Positions 22,866 to 33,985 are shown, counted from the first letter of the stretch. The stretch is 50,486 bases of DNA from Chara braunii (GCA_003427395.1 BFEA01000504.1:579212-629697); one strand, 5' to 3'. Notes: a model not told the origin generated them from the sequence alone. Numbers and translations are program-made.

Positions 22866-23379
22866 GGATACTGCCAAGTAAGAGGTGCACTCTAAAGACG
22901 ACGGCAGTACAACTCATTGGACAGATTACACAGTTGTAGTGCCAACTGTCAGGGGGAGTGTGTGATCACCCTGACATCAAGAAGACACAGCAAACTGACG
23001 AAGATTGCTGACAAACCGTTTTGTGATTGTTGTCGGCATACTTACTTGTTGTTGCTGTGTGTGGTGTTTGCGTACTTACTTGTGTGTTGTGTCTGATCAC
23101 ACGGGCCTGAAGTGGTACCTGTACACTCTTCTTTAGGACGTCATCACACGGACAGACAAAGAACAACAATAGTTAGATATACAAATAATTGTATTTGATT
23201 ATTTTCTTTGGTTCTTTGAAATATTGTTGTGGTAGATCAATGCGGCCGTGAATTTTATTATCGTTAATTAAGTATTTATTGTGCGACAAACGCACGTCAT
23301 GATGTCTTTTCTCTGGAATTCTCTGAAATTGTCGGTGCTCACACGTTTTATTCAACTTCTCTTCTACGCAGTCTCACTC

Positions 23380-24718
23380 ATGTTTGTTGTTGATGAGGAG
23401 ACTCCTGAACCCCGAACTTAGAAGCAAGTGAAAGAGCGGAAAAAAGTCTTGATTGCCCGTTTGGACAAACTGATTTCTGAACTACATGATGCCGGTGAAG
23501 ATGTTGAGGCTCACGTCCGAAGCCTGTTCGATTTAAGAGCATCACATGATGCTATTGCATCGGCTGTGACAGACACCGACGTCATTCAGGTTCAGGATAT
23601 ACTAATCAAGTGTTGTCTGACACTTGATAAGTATATCATGGATCAACTCTCGAACAGAACGAAGAAGGAGAAAGGGTTGTGTCTAAAGAAACCGTGGATG
23701 AAAATATTAGACAACTTGAAGAAGCACTGGAAAGTAAGAAGAATAGGAAAGAAGAATTGAGCAAGAGAAAGAGTGAACAACAAGAACATAAAATTCAAGA
23801 AATTAGACAAACTGTTGTCAAGACCGAAGGGGAAAAACATAAAATTTCTTTAACTCAGCTTGTGACTTACCTTGCCCACCTGGAATTGAAAATCGATCGG
23901 TATGGTGAACGGATGCAGTCACAATTGGATGATGTGGCCACAGGACTCCGGATAATCACGAATCTGGTCAAGGGGAAGGAAAAGGTCAAGGAAGAAAATA
24001 TCGAGAAGCCAGAGAAACTAATGGGAGATGCCATGAAGTCTCTTACTGTTGAGAGTCAGAAACCGAAAGAGAAGAAACCGATAGAGAAGAAAGGAGAACT
24101 CTCGAGTCCGCCGAAGTCTCCAAACGGAACAAAGGACCACACCACACAACCGGAGAAACCCAAGAGAAAGGAGAAGGTGGAAATGAAATTGCCTTTCACA
24201 TTCTGCAACAAGAAAGATGCAAACTTATTGTTGTGGATTGCCGAGATTCAAACATATTGTAGTACGGCCCCTGTTGAACTCGATTCCCAGGTTGCTTTCT
24301 CTACTTCTTGTCTCGGGGGGGAAGCTAAGGAATGGGTGTTGGCCGAAGCTAATGCGGCAGGGTTCAATGATATTGGGGAGTGGGCTGGAACCTTGAACCT
24401 TAAGTAATTCCTTGGTAAGATCAAGGAACATTTTCTGGACAAAACGACGATCGACAAGGCTTTTGACCAGCTCACAACAATTGGTCAGAAACATTGGACC
24501 TCGGTGGAATCGTTGTCTCGGGAAGTTGATCGGTTGCTGCAGGTTCCGGGATTGAACCTGCAAGACAACCAAGTCTTGTACATCTATTCCCGTGCTCTGC
24601 CCGAGCCCATCCGTGGACAACTCGTGGCAGAGTCCAAGTCAGGGAAGTATAATTATAGTCAGTTTCGGGATCTGGCTCTCCAATGAGAGCAAATGACTTC
24701 TCAAGTTAAAAATTCTTA
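23380..24718 (+). pseudogene. Gypsy 1 gag, capsid part
   Basis: Gag of the LTR retrotransposon, the structural protein of the cytoplasmic particle. The first in-frame ATG is at 23380, and codon 14 is TAG (23419). The frame continues to about 23670, then shifts. The following piece has a charged coiled-coil-like stretch (ENIRQLEEALESKKNRKEEL) and a Lys/Glu-rich linker. A retrotransposon-gag domain follows: LPFTFCNKKDANLLLWI, EAKEWVL, and after a TAA at 24405 the part with ALPEPIRGQL. A TGA at 24684 follows, then the transposon insertion at 24719. Confidence 0.8.
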
Positions 24719-25239
24719 CAATATAAAAAATTCCCAGAATTAAATAATCATTCTAGAGTAAAATTAATTCTAAATTCCAAATTTTCATTCCATCTTAAAA
24801 AATGTCATTCCAATTTAAAAATTATTCGTCTTACTTAAAAACTTTCCTTCCAAGAATGGGGTATCCCTTCTTATTTGAACTATATGCTAGAGATGGAATG
24901 AAAGTCTGGATGAGTTCATGAAATATTTTAATTGGACTGTCATTCTAAGTAAGGATTTTCATTCATAAATAGGTTAATCTAATCTAAATTAGACGATATT
25001 TGTTGTAGTAGAATGAAAGTCTAATTAAAACATTTCATAAACTCGTCCAGACTTTCATTCCATCTTGAACAAATAGATGTAGTTGGAAGGGAAAACTCAT
25101 ATTTAGACGGGAACTTATCAAATTAAACTGCAAATTTTAGAATTAGACGAACATTGGAATGATAATTTATAAATATGAAGGATTTTTTTTTTATGGAATG
25201 GTTTTTCAACTTTCATTTCTCATGGGAATTTTTCTGTTG
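24719..25239 (+). mobile_element. ~520-bp non-autonomous DNA transposon, copy 2
   Basis: 521 bp with the same ends as copy 1. It is flanked by TA (24717-24718 and 25240-25241). It interrupts gypsy 1 gag. Element plus duplication is 523 bp, and gag continues on its right side in exactly the frame shifted by that amount, so the boundaries are right. Confidence 0.9.
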
Positions 25240-25439
25240 TATGCGTCTGTTGTGAAACATGGTGGTGGTGCAGGTACAGGTAAGCGAATACTTTAGCTCC
25301 AAAAGCGTCAGGAGTCCCAAGACCACACCCTTGTCGTCTTTGATGACGATACCGTGGAGAAGTGGTCATTGGAGGCCGAGGGTGTGGTAAGCAACAATGA
25401 TTCTGGGAAGGGGGAGGTCACTGCTGTTGTGGTCAACAG
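25240..25439 (+). pseudogene. Gypsy 1 gag, linker segment
   Basis: About 66 codons of gag stranded between two insertions. It is open apart from one TAG at 25294, and acidic to neutral with SLEAEGVV and GKGEVTAVVVN. It has no domain of its own. It is assigned to gag because the frame phase matches the flanking segments once both insertions are taken out. Confidence 0.7.
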
Positions 25440-26987
25440 TAGAGAGCGCAAACGGGTAACCGTTGCCCGTACCCAGTCGTACCCAACTGTAACCGCCAGG
25501 TTACGGGCGGGATGGGTACCCCTTCCGAAGGGGGAGTTGGGTATGGGCAGGCACAAACAAAAGGTGGTGGTTGTTAGGGCGGGCACAATTGCTCTTTTTG
25601 GAGATCATGGGTGGGTAGAGGCAGGTAGGGGTACGGGTAAAAACAAAAAATAAGGTATGGGCGGCCATAAAAAAAAAATAGGCGGGTATGGCCAGGTACG
25701 GGTGACCGAAAAAAAAAACGGGTGGGTAGGGGCGGGTAGAGGTTCCCATCGGATAACCGTGGTATACCCGATGTGAGTCTTGTAGCTTTGCAGGGTTTGT
25801 ATTTTTGCTCATGCGTGACGTTTTTCTCATACTCCAAATTTCTCGCTTTCCCATGAAACAAACGTTATTTCTCGCAAGGGTGAATTTTATCTCTTCATTT
25901 TTGTATTTCTTTATTTTTTTAATTTTCAGACTATTTTCATATGTGTGTAACCCTGTGTATGCAATATTTATATGTCTTTGTGTGTGTTGTGTGTGCATCT
26001 GTGTGTGAGAGAGTGTACGTGTGTGTAGCGACTCTAACGAGGCTTGTACGCTAGTGCCTCAACTAGGGCTGAATGGGGGAGCCCATTCAGCGTCAGTGCC
26101 CTCGTCCGCTGTCTGGTCAGGTTGCTCCAGTAGAGAGTGATGTTCCTCGCATGAGATAAGATAGAAAAGGAGTGGGGATGCACCAGGAGATATATTGAGA
26201 GAGGTGGTAGGATGGGAGTCTCGTGAGTATGGAAAAAAAAAGAAAAAGTATGTGCGACAGATCGAGGGTTGTTGCTCTTGCAGATGTTATACAGGTAGCA
26301 TAGGTTGTTGTAGCACCAGATGCATCCATAGCAGCATCAGAGTGACCAGATGTAACAACTGTTGCTGTTGCGGCAGTAGCTGCATCAGCTGCCACATCTC
26401 AAAAACAGTAAAATAAAATAATAATATTAATAATAATAAAATTACCATGTGAATCTTGTAACATCTAGGGGGTTGGGAACAGTTGGGGGCGATTAAGGAC
26501 AACTAGGGGCGGTTAGGGCCAGTTAGGAACAGTGAAGGCCGATTTAAAAAAAAAAAAACACTTAGGGGTGGTTAGGGACAGTTAGGGGCGGTTAGGGACA
26601 GTTAGAGGCGGTTATGGGCGGTTAGGGGAGGGTCGGTGACAAGCATGGGTGGTTACGGGTAGGTGCATACAATTATGGGTAGGTACGGGTGAGCAAAGGT
26701 AAAAAAAACTTGGGTAGGGTAGGGTATGGGTGGTTAACAAATTGTTTGGGTTCAGGTGGCCATGGGTCATTTTGAAAAAAAATGTTCATGGGTAGGTATG
26801 GCCAATTACATGCTGACGAAGTTCAGGTAGGGTAGGTTTGGGTATACATTTTTTTTTTTTTTTTTCGCAGGTGGAGATGGGTAAAGGTCCGGCAGGCCAG
26901 ATATATAGTGGGTATGGGTGGTTAGCTTTTAGAGAGGGTGTGGTTTGGTCAGGTACAGGCATTCCTAAAAATCCCAATTGTGAACTC
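25440..26987. mobile_element. MULE-like element with GGGTA-rich ends, 1.55 kb
   Basis: Flanked by a perfect 10-bp duplication TGGTCAACAG (25430-25439 and 26988-26997). Such a length is typical of Mutator-like elements. The ends share the loose inverted motif GAG..C.CAA..GGG. Both subterminal regions (25450-25760 and 26465-26930) are dense in GGGTA, GGTTAGGG and GGGTAGG variants. The middle holds a GCA/TGT-rich stretch (26270-26400). No transposase is recognisable, so it is non-autonomous. Its insertion phase agrees with the gag frame on the right. Confidence 0.75.
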
Positions 26988-26997
26988 TGGTCAACAG

Positions 26998-27209
26998 GGG
27001 AGGACCACGACCGTCAGTAAAGAAGAAGAAGCCACGCTCGTTCTCAGAGCACCCCGGGATTGCGGTCAGGGAACCTTGGGAAAAGATGGGTCTGTCACAG
27101 GAAACCTGGCAGGAAATAATGGATAACGCACAGTGTTTGAAGTGTGGTACCGCAGGGCATGTGATTGCATGGTGCCCACTTATCCGTAACCCAAAAGCAA
27201 GCCGCCAGT
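26998..27209 (+). pseudogene. Gypsy 1 gag, nucleocapsid with zinc knuckle
   Basis: C-terminal Gag. A basic segment (SVKKKKPRS) is followed by CLKCGTAGHVIAWC at about 27134-27175, a complete C-x2-C-x4-H-x4-C zinc knuckle for RNA binding. The frame is the one expected after removal of the upstream insertion. A TAG at 27208 ends this frame, and the protease frame follows. Confidence 0.85.
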
Positions 27210-28010
27210 AGGAGTAGCATCTGCTCCTACTAAGTCTAAGGGTCTGGACCAAGATGAAGGTAAGGCGCCTACTAACCCTTCCAACCCTTTGACTCGCATG
27301 ACAGAGGATGATTTTTCTTCGGCACATCGTCCGGAACACCCTGAACCTGTCTTATGTACTATCTCTCTGGACAACTCTCTTGACGAGCTTAGTAACGAGT
27401 TGCTGGCACTACGAAGCTCGTGGACTAAGAAATCTAAGTCTAAGGGTGACCTACTCCTCGCGGATGTAGAGATTGCACGTGCACGGGTAGGTGCACTGTT
27501 GGACTCAGGATCCACGCGATCCTACAGATCCGATAAAGCAATCTAGAAATTGCATCTCGACCTGAAGGTGAAGAACCTGTCTAGACCTATCACGTCTGTT
27601 TTGGCTGACAAAAGCACGAACGTTGTCTCATAGTATGTTGATCGTGTGAAGTGTCGATTTCGAACGAAGAAATGGAAAATAATTATTCACGAGGTATCCT
27701 TCCTAGTAGAAAAGAACTTGCCATTTGACTTGATTTTGGGAATGGATTGGCACGAGAAAGTCAACCCAGACATTAAGTTCAGAGAAAAGATTGTGCAATT
27801 GCGTGACACACAATCTGATTTGAAACCAATCAAATTGTTTCATAAGTCTGACTCTGACTCTAGTCTGTCTTTTTGTTGTATGAGTTATCCAACCTTTCAT
27901 TCAATGGTTTCAAAGAAGAAGTTGCAACAGAAATTAATGATGGTTTTAGTAAAAGAGCAAGACAGTCTTCTACTTTCTATCCTTCTTCAACTGAAAAACT
28001 CTCAGGCGAG
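27210..28010 (+). pseudogene. Gypsy 1 aspartic protease
   Basis: Retropepsin-type protease that cleaves the Gag-Pol polyprotein. ALLDSGSTRS at about 27493-27522 holds the catalytic DSG triad. The downstream LILGMDWH (about 27733-27756) is the usual second conserved block. TAG codons at 27543 and 27631 interrupt it. Spacing before the RT is normal for plant chromoviruses. Confidence 0.8.
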
Positions 28011-28835
28011 TATAAATACTTATTTACCGAACCAACAGGAATAACTTCGTGTGCTATAAAGCACACCATTGAAATTATTCCTGGCAGTAAGTTTCCCAAG
28101 GGCCCTCTCTACCGAATGTCTGCTAGGGAACTTGAGGAACTGAGAAAACAACTGCAAGACTTAACAGAGAAAGGATGAATTCGCCCTAGCTCTTCTCCTT
28201 ATGGTGCCCCTGTCCTATTTGTGCCCAAAAAGGAAGGTGAGTTACGTCTCTGTATTGATTATAGAGGGTTGAATGTCGTCACTGTTAAGAATGTTGAACC
28301 ACTTCCTCGCATTGACGACTTACTTGACCAATTACAGGGATGCATGTACTTTAGCAAGATCGACTTGAAATCTGGGTACCACCAGATCGAGGTGGAACCC
28401 TCCGATCAGCATAAAACCGCTTTCCGGACCAGGTATGACCACTACGATTTCGTGGTAATGCCTTTCGGATTAACGAATGCCCTGCTACTTTTCAAAGGTC
28501 CATGAATGACTTGTTTCGTCAATGGTTGGATAAGTTTCTTATTGTATATCTCGATGATATTCTAGTGTATAATAAAACACTAGAGGATCATGAGAAACAC
28601 CTTCGTCTGGTGCTAAGGAAGTTGCGTGAGGGCAACTTTAAGATCAAGAAGTCTGAGTTTGCTAAGTCTGAAGTGTTATACTTAGGACACATAGTGAACG
28701 AAGAAGGTCTAAGGCTGGAAGAGAAAACAAATTCAGCAATTAGAGATTGGCCACAACCTAAATCTATAACTGAATTGTGATTTTTCCTTGGTTTAGCTAG
28801 TTACTACAGAAAATTTGTTAGAAACTTTTCACTGA
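28011..28835 (+). pseudogene. Gypsy 1 reverse transcriptase
   Basis: Ty3/gypsy RT with motifs in order: [37 protein letters not shown] (catalytic Asp), [21 protein letters not shown] (near 28540-28570, catalytic Asp pair) and YLGHIV. A TGA at 28176 falls where gypsy elements have Trp (KGWIRPS context). The frame changes at about 28486, just before the segment with FRQWLDK. A further TGA sits at 28778. The catalytic residues themselves are intact. Confidence 0.9.
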
Positions 28836-29390
28836 TTGCTGCACCAATGCGAAAATTATTAAAAAAAGAAACTATTTGGTTGTGGGATAAGGATTGTGAG
28901 TCTTCCTTTCAGAAATTGAAGTATGCCCTGACTCACTACCCCGTCCTTAAGATTGCTGGCCCGTCCTTGCCTTTCATTGTCACTACTGATGCAAGTCATT
29001 ATGGTATTGACGCTGTTCTCCAGCAAGATAACGGCAAGGGCTATAGACCCATAGAATTTGTCTGCACGACTGCCGTGAGAAAAGGTTGCCAACTCCACCT
29101 ATGAAAGGGAATTGTATGCCTTAGTCTACGCACTAAACACGTGGACTCACTTATTAGGGAGACACTTCACTGTGTACTCAGACCACTCTACTCTGAAGTG
29201 GATAAATACACAGCCTAAGCTCTCTGATAAGCTGGTATGATGGTCTGCGTTTATTGATACCTTCGATTTTGAATTGAAAACGATCAAAGATAGGTCTAAT
29301 GTGGTTGCAGATGCATTGTCCAGACGGAGTGATTTCTTTGGTGCAATTGTGTCTTACTTTGATGTTGGGAATGATTTAAAAGATCAGATT
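28836..29390 (+). pseudogene. Gypsy 1 RNase H
   Basis: RNase H of the pol polyprotein, which degrades the RNA strand of the hybrid. TTDASHYGIDAVL holds the first catalytic Asp, YERELYALVYAL the Glu, YSDHSTLKW the next Asp, and NVVADALSRR the final Asp. The frame shifts near 29075, and single stops lie at 29238 and 29394. Confidence 0.85.
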
Positions 29391-29476
29391 CGCTAAGGAT
29401 GTGCTACTGATCTTATCCAGTGGATATCCTTGTATGAGATTCGTCCCAACTACCCAACTATAGACTTACTGATGAA

Positions 29477-30740
29477 TTGTTGTTCTTGATTGACCAAACC
29501 GAACAAAGACTGTGTATTCCTCATAAGGAAGAGATTAAAAATCTGTTGATTGGGGAATGTGACGATTTTGAGGGTCATTTTGATTTCAAGAAAACATATG
29601 CTGAAGTAAGAGAACGTTTCGAATGGAAGGGATTTAAAAAAGATGTACTAAAATATGTTCGTACCTGTTTTGTGTGTCAAAGAAATAAGTCGTTGCATGA
29701 GAATCCCCTTGGACTTCTCAAGCCATTACCTATACCAAGTGAACCAGGTGAGTCTATCTCAATTGACTTCATGAGTCTGGTTAAAATTCACAATGGTAAT
29801 AGTCAAGTGATGGTAATTGTAGACCGTTTCTCTAAATACGCTATGTTTGTTCCCTTGTCAGCAGAAGCGCGTTCTGAACTTGTCATTCAAAATTTTCAGA
29901 TGCGATGGGTCACTGAATATGGGTTCCCTAAAACCATTGTGTCCGATCGAGATGTCAGGTTCACCAGTCTGCCATTGCAAAAGTTAATGGAAGCTTATGG
30001 CACAAGGCAGACCATGTCGTTAGGGAAGCATCCCGAAACGAATGGCCAGACTGAACAGATGAACCGTCTGTGCCAGCAACTTTTGCGTATGTATATTAGA
30101 CCCGATCAGATTGATTGGGACGAAAACTTACCTAAAATTGCGATTGCATATAACAATAGTGTCCACACTTCAACTAGACGAACCCCAAATGCACTTCACA
30201 AAGGGTGGAAACCTAAACGTCCTATTAATGTACTAAACCGGGACCAGTTCCTTACGTTGTCCCCAGGGACCCGAGAATATGCAATCTTATTTCAGGAGGA
30301 CATTCAGAAAGTTAAAGATAATCTAAGAAAAGCTCAACCACAGATGATTGAACAAGCCAACAGACACCGTCGACCGTCTACATTCAAAGAGGGTGATTTG
30401 GTTTGGGTAAAATCTAAAGAGTTTTCACTAGAAAAAGAAGATGTGTTCCAAAAATTGCTACCTGTCTATTTTGGACCCTGGGAAGTTCTCAAAGTAATTG
30501 GAGATGTAGAAGGGCCGTCTTATCGAGTTGATATTCCCCCTCATCTCAAAACATATCATGTCTTTCATGCGTCAAAATTGTTGCCTTACATAGAAAGAAA
30601 TGAGTTTCCACACAGACCCTCTATGATTCCACCAGACATGGATGGCGGATACGAGGTTGACAGGATCATAGAGCATGGTTACTTCTCTACGGGAGGACGT
30701 GCACGACCTCAGAAGCAGTTCAAGGTATGTCTTAAACTCA
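29477..30740 (+). pseudogene. Gypsy 1 integrase
   Basis: Integrase that inserts the cDNA into nuclear DNA. The open piece begins at 29477. The N-terminal zinc site shows GHFDFKKTY and later CFVCQ (about 29665-29680). The catalytic D,D,E residues are in SIDFMSL, IVSDRDVRF and NGQTEQMNR. The C-terminal part includes GDLVWVKSKEF and VFHASKLLPY, the GPY/F-type module of chromoviruses. This domain is the longest intact frame in the element (about 420 codons). Confidence 0.92.
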
Positions 30741-30830
30741 AGCACCATCTGAGGACAGATGGTTTAGTAAACGAGAACTACTTGAAATTGCTCCTGATAT
30801 TGTCGTTGCTTATGAACGAGGGTTAAAGTG
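30640..30830 (+). pseudogene. Gypsy 1 chromodomain
   Basis: GGYEVDRIIEHG begins a chromodomain directly after the integrase GPY/F module. One frame change near 30740 moves the rest, which reads EDRWFSKRELLEIAPDIVVA, to another frame. Chromodomains steer chromoviral integration toward marked chromatin. The aromatic-cage residues cannot be judged with confidence across the frame change. Confidence 0.7.
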
Positions 30831-30873
30831 CTAAATATTTCTGCGGTGGAACTCGAAAATGGGCCGGCAGGAA

Positions 30874-31890
30874 TGTAATAACCCTGTTCAGAAGTAGCCT
30901 GCGGCCCAGAACTCAGCCCCAGGCCACGCAGACCTGAGTAGGTCTGCGCTGGGCTGTGTGACCAAGACACGCCCAGGCCTGAGTCTGTTGAGTGTGGCTG
31001 TGTGACTGAACACTGCACATAGGAAATTCAAGAGTCAAAGTCAACTGTAGAGTCAAAGGTACCACACCCAGGCCCTTGGTTGGATACACTCACTTGTTGT
31101 GCGCAGGTACCCAGACATCATCCAGGCCAAAGGGAATTCGGTTTCAGGCCAATCTGGGCCCTCATTCGCATTGAGATCTGGACGGCCGAGGGATAAAGCA
31201 TTCCGGGGTCCAGACCCCGCGTCAACACTACATAAGAACCGACTTCCTGGCTTTGACATTCATTCTGTCTTGCATTGATGCTGACTTCACGCGTTGACTT
31301 CAACGCTGGCTCGACGCTGCGACGCTGGCATTGTGACTTGGCGAGGCGCTGCTAGTCCGGCATGGTGGCCGGCTTGCTCCTGTCTTCTTGGCATGCTGAC
31401 GTGGCAGCTGCCATGCGCTGTTGCTGATGTGGCTGCTGCCACATGTATCATTGGCTGACGTGGCTGCTGCCACGTGTTCTATGGCTGGGACTACATAATT
31501 GGCATTGTTGTTCTGCTTCATCGTCGCTTCAGGAGGAGATCAGGACTGTGGAAGAGTTTGTGGATACGTACCTGGCTGTCTTCATGTCGACAATGCTCCA
31601 GTGCTGATGTGGGATTGATTAGACGTGCCACGTGGCACATTGAGGCTACTTCGGATACTCGTTCAGACTATTGATTATTGAGGTGGTAGTAGAGGAGGGA
31701 GCCCGAAGCAGGAGTGGGCATTGTACTTTCCTCTCCTTTGTCTCATCTCCCTCCTCTCTTTTCGTCTGTGCATGATTACCTCATCTCATTCTGTCTGGTT
31801 ATGATTTTGACGATTAGTAATCATCAGCCGATGGACATTTATCTGGGCTTGCATTGTTGACAACTGTCTTCACGATCTGGGTTCATTGCA
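30874..31890 (+). mobile_element. 3' LTR of Ty3/gypsy element 1
   Basis: 1017-bp direct repeat of the 5' LTR with TG...CA ends. A purine-rich stretch (CGAAAATGG to GGCAGGAA) just before it may be a weak polypurine tract. Confidence 0.95.
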
Positions 31891-32046
31891 AAATATATTT
31901 TTTTGACTTTTTTTTTCATTTTTTTCGTCCGGCCGGGCAAGTGGTCCCCGGCCACTCTGGTACCTTAGATAATGATAATAAAACGAGGCCTGAAAGGCCG
32001 TGCTGTCCAGATTTGGTCAGCTCTAAAAAAAGAAAAGAAAAAGAGT

Positions 32047-32430
32047 AAGCAGCCTAGCTCAGTTGGCAAGCAAGTGGCATTCAAGAGGATTTGGGTTCAA
32101 TCCCCACTGAGTGCCTGGGACACACTTCGAGCCAACCAACGGTTAGCAACCCAGATAGTTGGCTTGTTCCCCCTCGTCAGTATTGGTAGGGTCTTCTGCC
32201 ATCATGGGTGTATGTCTGTGTGTGTGGGTTGCATGTGGTGCGTGGAAGAGTGCTGGCAATAGACACTGCTGTCACTCGATGGGGATGGGGGAAGCTGAGG
32301 GGAAGCACAGCTACTGACAAAATGCTGTGTCTTCAAGTTTGCGTTTGGTGGGCCCACCCGACTCCCTGACCACTGCAGCTTGATTGTGAGAGGTACTAGC
32401 TATGCTTGCATGGGTCCCCTGTAGTGGTAG
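32047..32430 (+). mobile_element. tRNA-derived SINE-like element (plus strand)
   Basis: The head contains a pol III A box TAGCTCAGTTGG (32055-32066) and B box GGGTTCAATCC (32093-32103), 26 bp apart as in tRNA-like promoters. It is followed by about 300 bp of non-tRNA body with GTGTGTGTGTGG. The right end is approximate. The tRNA cloverleaf is not complete. Confidence 0.55.
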
Positions 32431-32733
32431 GTAGGTAGTGAAAGATGAAATTAAACCACCATTACGGTGGATTTTTTCAGAGGCGCGCCGGGTAACACGC
32501 TGGCATGAAGCGGAAGGGCGGCCGCCGATAAATCAAATCGGTGGGATTCGGCGCCCAGTCTTCATTTGCGGGCCGGCACGCAATGCCCACGGCCAACATA
32601 GCTTAGTTAAAAGAAGGAAAAGTAGATAGTAAGCAGATCAGAACAGATACCACCTGTGACCTGTCAAATCTGGACATGCTTGCCTTTCAGACCTTTTTTA
32701 TCAGGGGTAACTTCAGTAGAGCCACAAAGACCA

Positions 32734-32871
32734 GTTATAATTGCACTATGGGGCAAGATACAGTTTGCAATTATTGCATTTCGGGCACCCTACCTGGCCA
32801 GTAAGCTGGGTTGTATACATTGCCCGAACTGCAATTTGAAACTGTATCTTGGCCCGTAGTGTAATTATAAG
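32734..32871. repeat. Foldback element, ~138 bp
   Basis: The left arm (from TTATAATTGCACTATGGGGC at 32735) and right arm (ending GGCCCGTAGTGTAATTATAA at 32870) are inverted repeats of about 50 bp with a ~33-bp loop. CAAGATACAGTTT is shared inside both arms. Probably a MITE. Confidence 0.8.
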
Positions 32872-32879
32872 TCATTATA

Positions 32880-33200
32880 GCATGACGGGAACCCCGTAGC
32901 AGCCAGCCCGAGTTCAAGCCTCCAACGAGGGATCATGCCGGGGCTGCACCCAACCAGCAGGTGGGCCATATCGGCCAGGGGCCAGTCAGTCGCATCAGGA
33001 CCGACCTTCTTCGATGGGCCAGACCTTGTGCCTCCCTTCTGGTTCCCTCCCCCAACGAACATCAGTAGTCTCTGCTCAATGCCGCTCGGGGAAACCGACC
33101 TCTAGGTGCCAAGCTTGCCCAGGAAGGTGCGTGAGGCCATGGGGATTGAACCCCAGACCTCTGAATGCCAGGTGCCTGACCAACTGAGCTACGCCTCTTT
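32880..33200 (-). mobile_element. tRNA-derived SINE-like element (minus strand)
   Basis: On the minus strand GCGTAGCTCAGTTGGTCAGG holds the A box and GGGTTCAATCCCC the B box (plus-strand 33143-33153). The head shares TGGCATTCA with the element at 32047, so both may come from one tRNA source. The body extends left and ends next to the foldback. Confidence 0.55.
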
Positions 33201-33314
33201 TTTTTTTCTTGTTTCTTTCTTTCTCCCGTTTGACCTAGGCCTCTTTTCCTCTTTTTTTTTAATGAAAACAGGATCATATCATTGATAGGCAGGAGCCAGA
33301 TCATATCATTGATA

Positions 33315-33338
33315 GGCAGGAAACGGACCCAGCATCCC
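33315..33338 (-). repeat. GGGACGC hairpin repeat, degenerate
   Basis: Minus strand GGGATGCTGGGTCCGTTTCC then TGCC. The stem is imperfect. On its 3' side CCTGCCTATCAATGATATGA occurs twice, then an A-rich tail. Confidence 0.55.
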
Positions 33339-33399
33339 TCATATGAACATGGCAGCCAAGCGGGGCTGGACAAGTCACTCTGGCCAAACCCATCCCCTG

Positions 33400-33551
33400 N
33401 NNNNNNNNNNNNNNNNNNNNNNNNNNNNNNNNNNNNNNNNNNNNNNNNNNNNNNNNNNNNNNNNNNNNNNNNNNNNNNNNNNNNNNNNNNNNNNNNNNNN
33501 NNNNNNNNNNNNNNNNNNNNNNNNNNNNNNNNNNNNNNNNNNNNNNNNNNN
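33400..33551. other. Assembly gap (152 N)
   Basis: Run of N immediately left of another minus-strand hairpin repeat copy. Confidence 0.99.
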
Positions 33552-33555
33552 ACAA

Positions 33556-33610
33556 GGCTCCAATCTATTCGTGGGGAGCAGCACGTGCTGGGAACCGGGC
33601 CCAGCGCCCC
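33556..33610 (-). repeat. GGGACGC hairpin repeat, long form
   Basis: Stem GCTGGG/CCCAGC around CCCGGTT, then a second hairpin GCTCC/GGAGC. Pair 6 of the first stem is G-C here against A-T in other long copies. Confidence 0.8.
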
Positions 33611-33753
33611 ATATGGAAATTTTCATGGAATTTTGAAAGTTTTTGATACCAGGGCCAATACCCGGCTTTGGCTAAGACGATTTTGAACAAGGTTTTTTTT
33701 TTTTTTTTTTTAACCCTGCTGGTAAGAGCAGACACCACTAACACCTGGGGAGA

Positions 33754-33807
33754 GGCTCCATCTATTAGTGGGGAGCGTCACCTGCTGGAAAACGGGTCCA
33801 GCGTCCC
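33754..33807 (-). repeat. GGGACGC hairpin repeat, long form
   Basis: Stem GCTGGA/TCCAGC, second stem GCTCC/GGAGC. A ~22-base T run lies further left at 33691-33711. Confidence 0.85.
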
Positions 33808-33844
33808 TTGAAAGAAAACATCTTGAGAAGGTGAAAAACAGTGT

Positions 33845-33985
33845 GAGGTCTGCCAGCATTGATTACCCTCCACAACAGGGGATTGACTGAGCAGACCCTG
33901 ATAGAATAGTGGCTATGGAGTCTGCCAGCATTGATTGCCCTGAAACCCAGGGGATTGACTGTCAGTGAACAGATCCTGTGTAATA
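33845..33985 (+). repeat. ~72-bp tandem repeat (two units)
   Basis: Two units share GTCTGCCAGCATTGATT then GGGGATTGACTG and AGACCCTG/AGATCCTG. An inverted single unit is at 10970-11022. TATAAAAGG at 34050-34058 follows, a possible TATA box. Confidence 0.8.

Larger units (their letters stand above)
21167..31890 (+). mobile_element. Ty3/gypsy chromovirus-type LTR retrotransposon 1
   Basis: A structurally complete but mutated element of 10.7 kb. The order is LTR, PBS, motif-rich leader, gag with zinc knuckle, aspartic protease, RT, RNase H, integrase, chromodomain, LTR. AAAT flanks both ends (21163-21166 and 31891-31894), a likely part of the target duplication. Two later DNA-transposon insertions (24719-25239 and 25440-26987) split gag. 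Several stops and frame changes show that it is no longer autonomous. Confidence 0.93.

Noticed and set aside
26465-26640. Interstitial telomere array (GGTTAGGG-like units)
   Set aside because: Units are interrupted by ACAGT and GGCGGT and are not clean TTTAGGG or TTAGGG repeats. They lie inside a transposon bounded by a 10-bp duplication.
32047-32115. Functional tRNA gene
   Set aside because: A and B boxes are present, but acceptor and anticodon stems do not pair well, and the sequence continues as a SINE-like body. The same holds for the minus-strand unit at 33200.
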